A stretch of 64,000 nt of DNA from Daucus carota subsp. sativus. Its lineage: Eukaryota > Streptophyta > Magnoliopsida > Apiales > Apiaceae. Below, piece by piece: positions 9,970-25,143 of the stretch. Location of the stretch: assembly GCF_001625215.2 (NCBI RefSeq), contig NC_030382.2, positions 46,589,364-46,653,363 on the forward strand, read 5' to 3'. The number at the start of each line of letters is the position of its first letter. Position 1 is the first letter of the stretch. The notes under the pieces are model-generated. The model worked only from the letters and a program-made list of their open reading frames with translations. It did not search any database and had not been told where the DNA came from. The position numbers and the translations under genes are program-made.

Positions 9970-11910
9970 TTATATAAATGTGAGGATAAATGTAAGTCTG
10001 ATACAAGTAGGTAGCTAGGTAGAATGAGAGAATTTAGTAATGAACATTGTATAAGTAGTGAAATTATGGGGGGTTTAGAAGTAAAGAAGTGGAAGAGAAT
10101 CTAAAGGAAATTGAAAACTTTGAAGAGAAAGTGAAGGGTGGGGGAAAAGGAAGTTCTTTAATTATAGGGAACGTTTGTCCTTTTTATCTTTTCTTTAAGA
10201 AGCTTTGGAGGTGAGTGGAAATGAGTAAAAAAGAAGGCTTTGAGGTTTGAGCTCAACAAGAAACACTGTTATAAATAGATTAGATTCATGTATATGATTG
10301 TTTTTCTGAGGCGTTCAAACAATCTTTGATTTATTTGAAAAATCTCCGATTAACTTTTTTTATTGATGTGTTGATTACATTCTGATTTGACTAAATATTT
10401 CCAATTTATTAAAAAAAATTCTAATAAATTCTCGATAAATTCTGAATTGGTAGATCAACCAATTAATTCTGAATCAGTAGATTAGACGATTAATTTTGAT
10501 TTCCGATTTCTATGACCATAGTCTTCGACACAAAAATAAGTTAATCTCATCTCTATAAATCTTATGCAAACTTGAAATGAGAATATATTATATATGTATC
10601 CAATGTAACGAGAACATCATACAAAATATAAAAATTTCGAAAATGGAAAGGGAGAGGGAAAGTGAGAAAGAAGGCGAGGAGTACGTGAGGCAAACAAAGG
10701 GTAGAAGAGGAGGGATGAAATTGGGCTTGAAAGTTGGAAGACAGCAGGTAAAGGAATTTTTGGATTTGACTTTATTTTTGGCGCTCCTTATTCCTCTGCT
10801 TTTAGCCGGGAATAGAATATATTCTTATTCTTTTATTATGTACATTTGATAAAAAAAATATTAGCCTGTAGGTCATTTTCTGACTTTACATCATCAAATA
10901 TATTTATGTTTTGTCCCGTCACTTGTAACAAATTTCTTATCCAAGTTAATACTTTATGCATCCTAAATTAGGTGAAAAAAAGATCTAGGGAGTATATTTT
11001 TAGAGATTTTAATAAGTTTAATGTTGTTTCGCTAAACATATACAAATATCTCTTGATTTTGGGAAATGGTTAATTGAATAAATTTGAATATTCATGTACT
11101 CGTTCACTAATATCATCCTCCAAATTTAGATGATCGAGTACCTGACTTTGTTCTCTCAGGCTCTGCTGAATTTCAGATTATCCTCCTCTTGAAGCTGAAT
11201 TTCAGATTGTCCTCCTATTGAAGCTCCGTCAGCATCTTATTTGGATTAACTAAGCAGATATCTGTTTAAAATTAGTATACCTCAGACCTCAGTACAAAAA
11301 CATATTATACGAGGGTTACTCCAACAATCACCATATCAAAATACTCCCTCTGTCCCCGTGTTTACGTTCACTGTTTGCATGCATTTTGAGGCTCCTATAA
11401 AGTATATTTATAGATTTTTTTTTTTGAATAAAAGTTTAAGTATCAAATTTTTATTCAGAGAAAAAAAATTAAAAAAATATATTATGAAACTATACTTTAA
11501 ATGAGTGTGGAAAAACGTGCCGAAAAGTAACGTAAAAAAATGAGGGGGACAGAGGAAGTAATACTTTATTCTGGTTAAACATTGTGTTTCCATGAAAACA
11601 GGTGTTTAAATCCATAGGCAGGACATATTTCATTAGAACAAGAATTTTTTTGATTACCCAGGGAAGTACCACAATTTACAAATTCCATCTACATATAGCA
11701 AAAGAAGTCTGCGGAATAAGAAAGCATCCATATTCAGATGGACCTATGTAGGAATGTCTGATGCTTTAAGGAAATGTTTATACCCCCAGCGCCCAGCGGG
11801 GAGGGGGAGGGGCGTAAATGGAAGTAAAATAGACAGGTTTGTTGGTATAGCTAAGAACTTCCAACAGCTGAAGAGATCTTTACATAGAGAAATATTCAAA
11901 GCACTACTGC
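9970..11910. other. Intergenic, promoter side of SMR6 and 3' side of GGT
   Basis: Apart from the Stowaway-like MITE at 11344-11558 I see no element or gene. A purine-rich piece at about 10075-10150 lies upstream of SMR6. A 90-residue open frame at 10577-10849 is low complexity at its start and has no recognisable family. CCGATTAA-type blocks at 10330-10510 resemble the insert at 2430-2570. A 26-bp near-direct repeat (GAAGCTGAATTTCAGATTRTCCTCC) lies around 11160-11220. Confidence 0.5.
11344..11558. mobile_element. Stowaway-like MITE
   Basis: A 215-bp element between TA dinucleotides. It starts CTCCCTCTGTCCCCGTGTTTACG and ends CGTAAAAAAATGAGGGGGACAGAGGAAG, which mirrors the start. Its interior is AT-rich with no coding capacity. 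It lies 350 bp beyond the stop codon of the aminotransferase gene. Confidence 0.78.
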
Positions 11911-15983
<4,073 letters not shown>

Positions 15984-16454
15984 GATGGAATATATAGATT
16001 CCTATGAAGCCAACCTGAGAGGACGAAGTAAATCAGCACATACTGCCTGCACTAAATTCATTTCTTGACAGACGCACAAATTGATCCACAGCTCTATCAG
16101 TATACACTCAATTGCCATAACTAAAATCCAAATTGCCTATACAAAATATTAAAAATAGTTTAGAAAGTTGATAGGCTGATTCATAGTTAATTAAACTAAT
16201 TATGTAACAGTTTGAACAATAACAGCCTTCTTCCATAAAAGTAACAAAGCATCAGTCTTGTAATTGTGGTTCCCTCCTTTTCCAGAATACTTACCGAGCA
16301 TTCTTCACCGCAAACAGGACCACGCAGTAACACATACAAGACAAAACAGGAATCACGTGGTTCAGTCTAGCAACACCAGAATATTGCTAATTTCAATCGT
16401 AGGGTTTAGGAAATATAGTATCACGGGAGCTTAATCTTGCTTCAATGCTAGTCG

Positions 16455-16705
16455 TGTTACTTAGACTTAGAAACTGTTAATTTTCATTCATCATCCGTCA
16501 TGACTGTTAGGTGACAGTTTAGTCACTTTAGCATAGTTTGTTAATTCTCCTTGTACAAATAGGAGCTTGTAATTCAGTTAGTATTCTGTGAAAATTAATA
16601 CAAAAATTCTGTTTTATCTCTCTATATTCTCTTTCTCATCTCTCAAATAATTCTATCCCTTCTTCCTCATTTAGCCTCCCCGTTTATATTCTTCCATTGA
16701 CAACA
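16455..16705. mobile_element. Possible solo LTR fossil
   Basis: About 250 bp begin TGTTAC and end GACAACA, the TG...CA inverted ends of an LTR. The inside has a TACAAATAGGAGC promoter-like box followed by TTGTAATTCAG, an arrangement often seen in Copia-type LTRs. No 5-bp target duplication and no internal retroelement region are visible, so it is a broken, old solo remnant at best. Family and age are uncertain. Confidence 0.33.
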
Positions 16706-17120
16706 CATTGCAGAGATCTTATGTCCTCCAACATATAGATATAGGAAGAAGCAAGGCCTCAAGTGGGAAATATAATTTAAATCACGTGATGTCGAGGGTT
16801 CGAGCCATATTTAATTATAAAAAAAACCAATTATAGTACACAAGCAAGCAGCAAAGCAATAGAACAACAGAACATAGACCTAAACCATTTCTATTACAAA
16901 TTAAATCCAATGATATACATTCTTAAACAAAATAAGGCTGTGCTTGGCGCCATATCCAAGCTTTAACTTGGTACTAAACCCTAAGCTACAAGCCTCTCGT
17001 TGGAAGCATTGTGCACTGACACTCTGACAGTTTTAAGAGGACTAATGCAACAGTCCCTAATAATCAACATTTAACACAGTGCTCAAAATCAATAATCAAA
17101 CAAACATTAATAGTAAATTA

Positions 17121-17421
17121 CTCCCTTCGTCCCATTTTATGTGACCCTTATTCCTTTTTGGGACGTCCCAAAAAGAATGAACCTACAATACTTACTATTT
17201 TTGAACACTACTTTTCACTATTACACCCACTGCTTTCTTTCACTATCTCTTTTCTATAATAATATAAACACTATTACACCCACTATCTTCCTCCACTATC
17301 TCAAATCTATTATTAAATATTGGTAGATCCCACCACTTTACCCACTTTTCAACTAAACTTACTACATTTTTCTTAATCTCCGTGAAAGTCAAACCAGCTC
17401 ACTCTTTTTGGGACGGAGGAG
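17121..17421. mobile_element. Stowaway-like MITE in GGT leader intron
   Basis: A 301-bp element between TA dinucleotides starts CTCCCTTCGTCCCATTTTAT and ends TTTTTGGGACGGAGGAG. It shares long internal stretches with the reverse of 4654-4915, such as TTTTTGAACACTACTTTTCA and ACTATCTCAAATCTATTATT. The two are therefore members of one subfamily inserted in opposite orientation. Confidence 0.82.
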
Positions 17422-18614
17422 TAGTAGATAAGCACGATCATATAAAAAAGGGTATATAAGGACCCATGAAACAGACCTTAATTATCGTATCTCCTACACG
17501 AAAACTCAATCAGATTGTGTTAATAAAATAAAAACCGCAGCTTTACAAAGTGGGTTGTTGTTAAAACATAAAAGATGATATAATATTGAGAATTTAAGTA
17601 ATCATCGTTACCTTATGATGGTTAGGTACAGTGATGGAGCAAAGATTATGTCGGCAAGATTTTGTGTCAGTAACACGGATGAAATGTGTAAGTAATAGTC
17701 TGTGGGTGTGACTGTGGCATATCAAAACAGACGACTTTGGTAGAGAGCTTATGTGTCGATGTGGGAAGTGGTTTTCGAGTCCAAAGGGTGACACCACAGC
17801 CACTGAAGATGTGGTAATGTTTGAACGGATGCCGCCTCTGTCAGAAATTTGACTTAATTACCAAAAAAAACTAAATAACTATCATGTTTTTATATTTGTT
17901 GCAAGATAATACAAGTAACTTTAAAAAACTTTGTTTTAAAAATCCAATCTCACTAGTTCATAACCATGGTTAAGTTAAAATTAAGATGAGTGTCATATAT
18001 ATTATCAAGTTATTAATTAGTTTTATTAATATTTTTACTATCTCATTAAGGGTTAAAATTCTAATTCACAATCTACACAAACACAGAGCGTACTAAAATT
18101 TATGTTCGAAAGCCACGATGTTAGTGTGATTTTTTGTCACTGATGTTAGATTCGGATTTGATTATTAACACTACATTATTCTTTTTAGCATTATTAAAAT
18201 ACTGTGGTAGTTTGCAATATTTTGGTGATCTGATAACGAGAGTTTGACATGCATTGTAATACTTCTAAAAAAATTAGTTTCATAAATTATTCTATTATTT
18301 TTTCTAAATAAAAATTTATCACTTGAATTTTTATACACAAAAAGAAAATGTAAATATAGCTGACTTTTTATGTATGTATAATAAATTATGTAAAATTTTA
18401 AAATTAAATTAAAAAAAATTGATGTGTTGTGCTGTATGCGGCATTCATGTTAGCTATGAAATAACCATGGTTAGAGATTCATTAAAATTGGGTTATGTCA
18501 AATTGATTTTGTATACTTAATTGCATTATTCATTAACAAAAACAGTTTTGTGGTTAAAATGAAAAAATCACATAAGTTTAATAGTTTTTTTGGTAATTAA
18601 GTCTTGAAATTTTA

Positions 18615-18851
18615 CACTCCTATGTCCCTTTTTACTTCTCACATTTGATTTTGTACCGCTTAAAGAAATTTGTTAATATTTTATCAATTGATAAAACAAA
18701 AAAACATGCCATTTGAAAAGAATTTTTAATCTATTTTAAGATGTAATTTTCAGTTTTTTAAAATAATGAAAAGATGACTTGGAATCTTTGGTCAAAAATT
18801 AGTCAGTTTGATCAATAAAAATAGAAATATGACAACTAAAAAGGGACGGAG
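18615..18851. mobile_element. Decayed Stowaway-like MITE
   Basis: The left end ACTCCTATGTCCCTTTTTAC is mirrored by the right end TAAAAAGGGACGGAGT, followed by TA. About 237 bp, AT-rich inside. The left terminus has diverged from the family consensus, so this copy is older than the others in the window. Confidence 0.55.
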
Positions 18852-18980
18852 TATTTTAGAGATCGTCTCAAATTTTGTTCCAAAATTTTATGTCTATCGT
18901 CTATATTATTATTATTATTTTAATTAGAATTAATTGAATATTATCAATTAAGATTTGAAAAAAAATAATTGGGAAGTCAG

Positions 18981-19560
18981 GTTATTATTGTCGGCTGCAT
19001 TCATAAATTTCATATCTTTTTTGTTTTTAATCATTTCCTCCCCATTTTCTAAATTTTTTTATTTGAAAATATCTCAATTCTCAAAAAGACCGGTTATTAT
19101 TGTGTGCTATATTCATAAGTTTTTATTTATTTATTTTTGCTTTTAATCATTTTCTTCCATTCTCTAGATTTTCTATTTTAAAATATCTTAACGGTTAAGA
19201 AAGCGGGTTATTTTTGTTTGTTGCATTCATTATTTTTATATTATTATTTTCTTAATGTTTAATCATTTCCTTCGATTCTCAAAATAAAATTATCCTAAAA
19301 TATCTCAACTCTCAAAGAGACCATTTTTATTGTCTGATGTATTTATAAATTTTTATATTACTATTTTCTTTTGTTTTAATCATTTCTTTTCCTCTAAAAT
19401 TTTTATTTTAAAACATCTCTACTTTCAAAGAGACTAGCTATTATTATCTGCTGCATTCATAAATTCTTCTATTATTATTTTCTTCAACTTTTAATTGATA
19501 TTATCTGCTACATTCAAAAAAAAATATTTTTATTTTTATTTTATTGTTAATCATTTCCTT
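18981..19560. repeat. Degenerate tandem array, unit about 115 bp
   Basis: Five diverged units start near 18981, 19092, 19206, 19322 and 19438, spaced 111-117 bp, with a shorter sixth start near 19497. Each begins with a GTTATTATTG-like stretch, then TCTGCTGCATTCATAAAT. Next come TTTAATCATTTCCTT and AAAATATCTCAA, and the unit closes with CTCAAAGAGAC. The copies differ at many positions, so the array is old. It ends about 390 bp before the start codon of the secreted peptide gene. Confidence 0.75.
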
Positions 19561-19948
19561 CTGGCTCAAAAATTTGGATTAACTTTTTTGTTTGTATCGA
19601 CCATCGAGCGTGTGAACAAGTTCATTTTCGGCGCTGACCAGTCCAAGTCCAGGATTCACACATACAAGTTAAAATTAGTTTTCTATTCACACTTAACGCT
19701 TATCTAGAATTAACTTTTGTTCATGAATTCTCGATTGCCCACGTTATATACACAATATATCCCCGTATCTGTGGATGGAAAATATATTAGAGCTGTTGCT
19801 GTTCTGATGATGAAGCCTAATTATATTTATTCAAAGTCTTGCAAAAGCGTCAAACTTCTACTTCTTTAAATACCTGTATTGTATTAGACTAATCAAAAAC
19901 TAAACAACACGCCAAGGAAGCTTGCTGCTGGTGAACTTGAGCAAGAGA

Positions 19949-20437
19949 ATGGCCTCTTTTAATAAGCTCAATATTATAGCACTTCTCCTAATCTTCTTAT
20001 TATCAGCTTGTCGTGCTCCATGCAGTTCTGCTTCCTCACTTCATCAACGTACCTTTTTTTTCCCTTAATTATGTCTTTTGCAATGTATACAACACACAGA
20101 ATAAGCACACACTAAAGCTCGTTACGGGGTGTCTCTATTTTGATTACGCTATTTAGATATACTTTCTATGAACACCTAAAAATTTTGAGAATTTGGGAGG
20201 ATCGGTCATCTGATAATATGTTTAACAGGTGAGAAGCACAATCCGAGGTGGTTTTCGAATTGCAGACATGGATACAGAAAGATGGGTCATATGAACTGTG
20301 AAAATGCAGGTGGTATAACAAACACGGGAAGGGTTGCTTGGTCTGAAAGTCTCAGAAAGGCATTACCACCACCGCCAGCGCCTACCCAGAGAATGGCATC
20401 ACCTTATGGAGGCGGTCCACCGCCCACAAGAAGATGA
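19949..20437 (+). CDS. Small secreted peptide precursor, unknown family
   Basis: I do not recognise this gene. Two exons, 19949-20048 and 20229-20437, join across a GT-AG intron in one frame for 102 residues. Residues 1 to about 28 form a clear signal peptide: a short basic start, the hydrophobic core NIIALLLIFLLSACRA, then small residues. The rest is basic, with two cysteines in SNCRHGYRKMGHMNCENAGG. It has a dibasic-like SLRKALPPPPAP and ends ASPYGGGPPPTRR just before the stop. A signal peptide, a variable middle and a Gly/Pro-rich C-terminal tail are what precursors of plant signalling peptides look like (CLE, CEP, PIP, IDA families), but the tail matches none of their consensus motifs that I know. 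A TATA-like box lies 80 bp upstream. It could also be a lineage-specific secreted protein with no signalling role. Confidence 0.68.
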
Positions 20438-20849
20438 ATCCAGTGACCAACTATGTTCTTACACATAAGTATACATCAAGATATGCCAACACAACCCAAA
20501 AGTACATGGACATAGATATAAATTTTATCATTTTTGTACCATATGACTTTTGGGTTTGTATCATCATGTATCGAATAAAAAAGAAAGCAGATGTCTCAAG
20601 TTTTCATTTCGGTCGCAAGGTTCCTAGAGAGTTATTTCTATCACATTCGATAGTGAGAACCTGACAAGACCAGGCATCCATGGCCTGTCATGTTTTGGTA
20701 AGGGTAATCAAACCTAACTAAATACATCATTATGCATAACTTCGAAGTAGGGTCTGAAAAGATATATAAGCTTTAAACAATATGGCATGTTCTTGAGAAG
20801 GGTTAAAACACACTGAGGTAAGAGTTTCAAAGTTGGTGCTGTAGTATCT

Positions 20850-20940
20850 GTATATTATTTTCTATTCAGCCGGTAAATGCAGTTTTACAAATCATATGTA
20901 TATTATTCCACCTATTCAGCCTGTAAAAGCAGTATTACAC
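20850..20940. repeat. Short direct repeat, about 48-bp period
   Basis: The stretch GTATATTATTTTCTATTCAG, continuing with CCGGTAAATGCAGTTTTACA, recurs with small changes 48 bp later as GTATATTATTCCACCTATTC and AGCCTGTAAAAGCAGTATTACA. It lies between the peptide gene and the 3' end of the TrpD-like gene on the other strand, where their 3'UTRs converge. Confidence 0.6.
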
Positions 20941-21044
20941 AACAAAACTGTTTTCTAGGTGACTTTGTATAAAAATAAAAGAACTTCATCTTTGATAGTC
21001 GTCCAACTGGAAAAATCCAAAAAGTTAAGCTAACCTTTTTCCCT

Positions 21045-24000
21045 TCATCTGACTTTGTGAGACATCTTAATGTAATTCAGTAGCCTATCAAGGGCCTTGC
21101 CACTGTCAATAGCCTCTCTAGCTCTATCAAGTGCTGCCGATATATCTTCTGCTCCCTTACATCCAAGCAAGTGATCTACGATTCCAGCGTTTAGGATGAT
21201 TCGATCATATGCTGGACCTTTTTCACCGCGAAGAGCTGCTAAGCCTAATTCTATATTTCTTGAGACCTGAAAATGTAGTACAAGAAAGAGGCATAATTAG
21301 TAAGAAAGAACAGATAGACTGTTAACTTCTAAAACCTTATGGCCGAGGACTGGGGAGAATGCTTACAGTATGGGACACATTTGGAAAGAAACACATGGCC
21401 TTAAATATAATGGTTTCAAGTATTTAACTCAATACTGCTTCAGAACTAGGAAGCTTAACAGCTCTATGCACAAAGTTCATATCTAGAGGCCCAGGTTTGT
21501 GTCATATTAATCCAAAATTAAAACCATAATATGATAACAAAGCAGATGTACATAAACGCCATCTGTAGTTAATAGAATCATACTTCTAATGTTTCTAACT
21601 AACTAAAGATGCGAACATAAAAACCTACCAACATTACAAAAACAATTATCACAGTAGATCTAGAAAAAATATTACCGATTTATCTGTCCTTGGAGTTTCG
21701 GTGGGATCAAAGCCATACTCCTCTGCGTTCACCACAAACTTAAAATTTTCAAGCGACACACCTGCATCATATCAAATAGCTTCAATTTTTAAACTTATAG
21801 GGGCTTGCCTAATGCCTAGTCAAGTGATGCTTCATGTGGAATTGAGACCTGAAGCTAGATTACAGATCTAAATCACTTCAGCTACCACATAGAGAAAAAA
21901 TAAAATTAAAGACTGAAAATTTTTTGCACCGTCAACTTCATAAGGCATTGGCATGTCCACTGAGCGAAATCCGGCACAGTAATTAACTGGTAGTCCTTTT
22001 GATGCATTCATTGAGCGGGCTTTTGTTGTCATTGAGAGTGCACCTTCCTCACCCTAGATATATAGATACAATATAATTGATAACCTCTTCTTATTCTTCA
22101 AAGAAACAAAACATAAATACTAATAACTAATGGTTTTTCTTTCTTTAACTTTTTTAGTAATGCCTTTTAGGTTTGTAAGCAGAGATAATAACAAAAATGA
22201 GTTCCATACAGCTCAAAAACAACACAGAAAGAAACAACTCAGTCCACATATAACCATTTGTATACCTTTACCACCAAACCAGAATGAACGCCTCTTCGTT
22301 TCATAAGCATCAAAAGGGGTTCTTCATAACCTTCATGATAGAACCCAGCAACAATCGATTCCTTTCCCCGAGCCTAGATAAAAAGAAGGCGCAGACATAT
22401 ATTCAGAAGGAAGTCATTTAGAAAAGGTATAAGTGTCAGAATATTGCACCTGGGTGATTGAGAAATTCGAAACCCAGAATGTTGCAACCTACTACTAATC
22501 AGTGTTATACACATGAACATTATCACATATTTAGATGTAAGGAAATGCACAGATGTTAGTACATACTGTCGAGGTATCCCTTTTTGATATGCTCTATGCA
22601 TTGTAACTAAAAAAATGGCAGATGCTAAATTTATGTAAATGTGAGGTGTCTCAGATTTAAACTTAATAACCATATTAGCCTGTGAGATTCCTATAATGAA
22701 TAATAATAAGCTTACCCTCACAATCTGTTGAACCTTCTCAGTTGTTGCTAGTGGTGGACGTTTCTTTATATGTTCCCGGAGCCCAATAACTGAATATCTA
22801 TTAATTTATAAAGACAGGTTCCAACTCAGTCCACTACAGACCTATATGTGAGTATATGATAACAGAGTCTAAGATAAAAGTCAAGAGAGAAGATATGAGT
22901 TGATTTCATACAGTGATGGACAAGCTTCTCGCTGACTCACATAAGCAAAACCGACCCCCTTATCCTGTACAAATGTATCACCAAATTAAATGGTCTGAGC
23001 AATCAAATGATGACACGTCAAGAAGACATAAAAAACACAATCACCTCAAGAAGCCTCTTAGCCTGCAAAGGAGATAAATTCGTGTCTGCTCCCATGAACT
23101 TCAGCATTTGTTCTTCAGTTATGCCACCCTGCAAACAAGAATTATTTAGGTGCGCACAGATCGAATTGGCACACATTCCGAAGATTTTATCATCCTTAAC
23201 AGTTTTCATCCTCTTTTTGAATTCAAATTATATTCTTATATTCCAAAGCTTCTAAGTGCAGAAAATGCAACTTGATACACTTAATGGTGCCAAAGAACAA
23301 TAAAGCACTGTGATGCATATGTTACTTAGCAGATAGAGAAACGGCATAACCGTGAAACATATTTATTAAGCTACTGCCTTTTACTCAGTAAATAACTTTG
23401 GGGATGCTCAAATATCTAGCACTATACTCCAAGTGCAGCAGCAGCCACCAAAAGGAACCACTACACAAATATAATACCTTTGGTGGCATCCAATCCACAC
23501 CATGAAGCAAAGATGCTTCATCATAACAGGATCTAACAGCAGCAACAAAAAGTGTGCTCCTGAAGAAACGGGTATTTCCATCATATGGTTCACCGTAATG
23601 AGTCAATGACTTAACATCTGCAATTGGCACTGGACCTGATGGTTGGCACATAAACAGATTCAGGACAACAATAAAAAATAGCCAAAAATGACTTCAAAAT
23701 TAGTTAGCCAATGAAGCATTACCAAGTTCATTATCGAACGCAAGGCAGTATGCTTTCAGCTCACGATCAGTCTCCCTGTTCATACGTTGACCTATCAAGA
23801 AGGCTGAAAGTAGAGACTCTGTAACAATTGCTGATTTGTTCTCACTGTTCAGTGGAAGAACATCACGCAGAACACCTTGAACTTCCTCATACCCAAGATG
23901 CCCCCCAGCTAAAACTTCCCTAAGAGCGCCAACCAATCTCATGTCAGATGTACCATTACCTACATATTGTGGACCAATTGAGTTACCAGTTCCCATTATC

Positions 24001-25143
24001 GAGCCTTCGGGATCAGCAACAAATATTATATCAGGAGATAAGACTCGAACCAAGTGTGGCCAGTACGCATTTATTGCACGCCTTTCCCCTTCACTCCACT
24101 GTGTTGGTTCCGGAAAAGCATTAGCACGGATTGTCATTGCCGCAAAAAAGGCACCTAGTTGCGCTTTTGACACTTTCTCATCATCCTTTAGTTCTCCTTT
24201 GGCTGACAATCAACAGAAACCTATGTAAACAGATACCTTCCTTCAGAGGCTATAGCCATATTATATCTCACTATACAGCATCATAACATATCCAGGCTCG
24301 ACTGTTAATTGTTAAGTAAATTATGCAAATTATGTATCACACTATACAGGTTTATAATTGATCTTCCTATAATTCTCTGTTGGACTCTGAATATCATATC
24401 AGTGCCAGGAGCATACTCATAACTCAATTAATCCCAATATGACTCATATATAAAGTTATAAGGTTAAATTATATAATTGTTGATAAATGTGAGCAACAAT
24501 GAATTCAAAAGTATACAATTACGAACAAGACCTAAAACGCAAAACTGCCATCCAACTGACAAGACAATGGGAAAACAAATTCAACAAAACGCCAGCAAGC
24601 CTTATAAGAACTAGCCAGATATCGAACATGTATCATAGCATCCAAGTCAAAATGATCAAAGCATACATATATCCATACATGAATTCAACGCAGCCAAGCA
24701 CACAAAAGGACAGAAAGAAACTTAAAAATATAACTACCACAGCATAAACTGAAGACAGTAGGCTTAATACCTGATCTTAGAATGGTATCAAAAACCTTGA
24801 AAGCCTGTTCTTCATTAAGAGGTTTGGTCTGAGTGGGGCCAGTACAGACCCTGGTCTGAGCTTCCAACACAGTCTGATTGGGCTTAGAATAATGACAACT
24901 CCGGTAAGAAGACGAGACAGTTGGGTTTCGAATATCAGGTTCTTTAAACCTCGATTCCTTCACTTCTTTAGAATCTAACACAGCTTTTACACTCACTCGA
25001 CCCCTTCTGGGGCAAATCACAGCTTGGACATCTCTAACCGGGAATTGAGCTAACCTTTGAGAACATGTGTGATTAATGTTGGTGTGTGTATAGTTGGTGG
25101 GTGTGGAGAGAGATGATGAAGTGGGTTTGAACAGAGCTTTCAT
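21045..25143 (-). CDS. Anthranilate phosphoribosyltransferase-like protein, plastid
   Basis: Ten exons join in frame: 24771-25143, 23723-24202, 23478-23635, 23045-23128, 22912-22964, 22716-22797, 22266-22373, 21930-22053, 21676-21761 and 21045-21266. They give 589 residues, close to the plant protein known from Arabidopsis At1g70570. The first ~60 residues are Ser/Thr-rich and basic with few acidic residues, typical of a plastid transit peptide. The TrpD-type helical domain follows (LNEEQAFKVFDTILRS, QLGAFFAAMTIRANAF), then the catalytic-fold part (FFRSTLFVAAVRSCYDEASL, GGITEEQMLKFMGADTNLSP, HSGLVVKGEEGALSMTT). The classical GTGGD phosphate-binding motif of true TrpD is not visible where expected. 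The equivalent region reads HYGEPYDGNTRFF. So it may not make phosphoribosyl-anthranilate, and plants have a separate bona fide enzyme. Function is open. Confidence 0.93.

Larger units (their letters stand above)
15984..17830 (-). other. Probable 5'UTR exon and long leader intron of GGT
   Basis: Just before the start codon a splice acceptor (TCTCAG then GTTGGCTTC) ends at 16015, so the coding exon has a leader from 16014. A good donor (CATAAG then GTAACG) lies at 17611, giving a likely first non-coding exon from 17612 to about 17800-17830. The implied intron is 1.6 kb and carries an LTR-like fossil (16455-16705) and a Stowaway MITE (17121-17421). A GGTTCGAGCC box near 16798 resembles a SINE B box but no full SINE can be drawn. 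The exact transcription start is inferred. Confidence 0.5.
17831..19948. other. Intergenic with tandem array, promoter of peptide gene
   Basis: The first 0.8 kb is AT-rich with nothing I can name. A decayed MITE (18615-18851) and a minisatellite (18981-19560) follow. A TATA-like TTTAAATA at about 19866 lies 80 bp upstream of the peptide gene's start codon and is the best candidate core promoter. No other gene is seen. Confidence 0.5.

Noticed and set aside
10577-10849. 90-residue open frame with a hydrophobic C-terminal stretch
   Set aside because: The start is low complexity, no family is recognisable, there is no promoter or splice support, and base composition explains the hydrophobic run.
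16785-16825. GGTTCGAGCC box followed by an A-rich tail, SINE-like
   Set aside because: No clear 5' tRNA-like head, no poly-A or poly-T end with target duplication. Too short to call.
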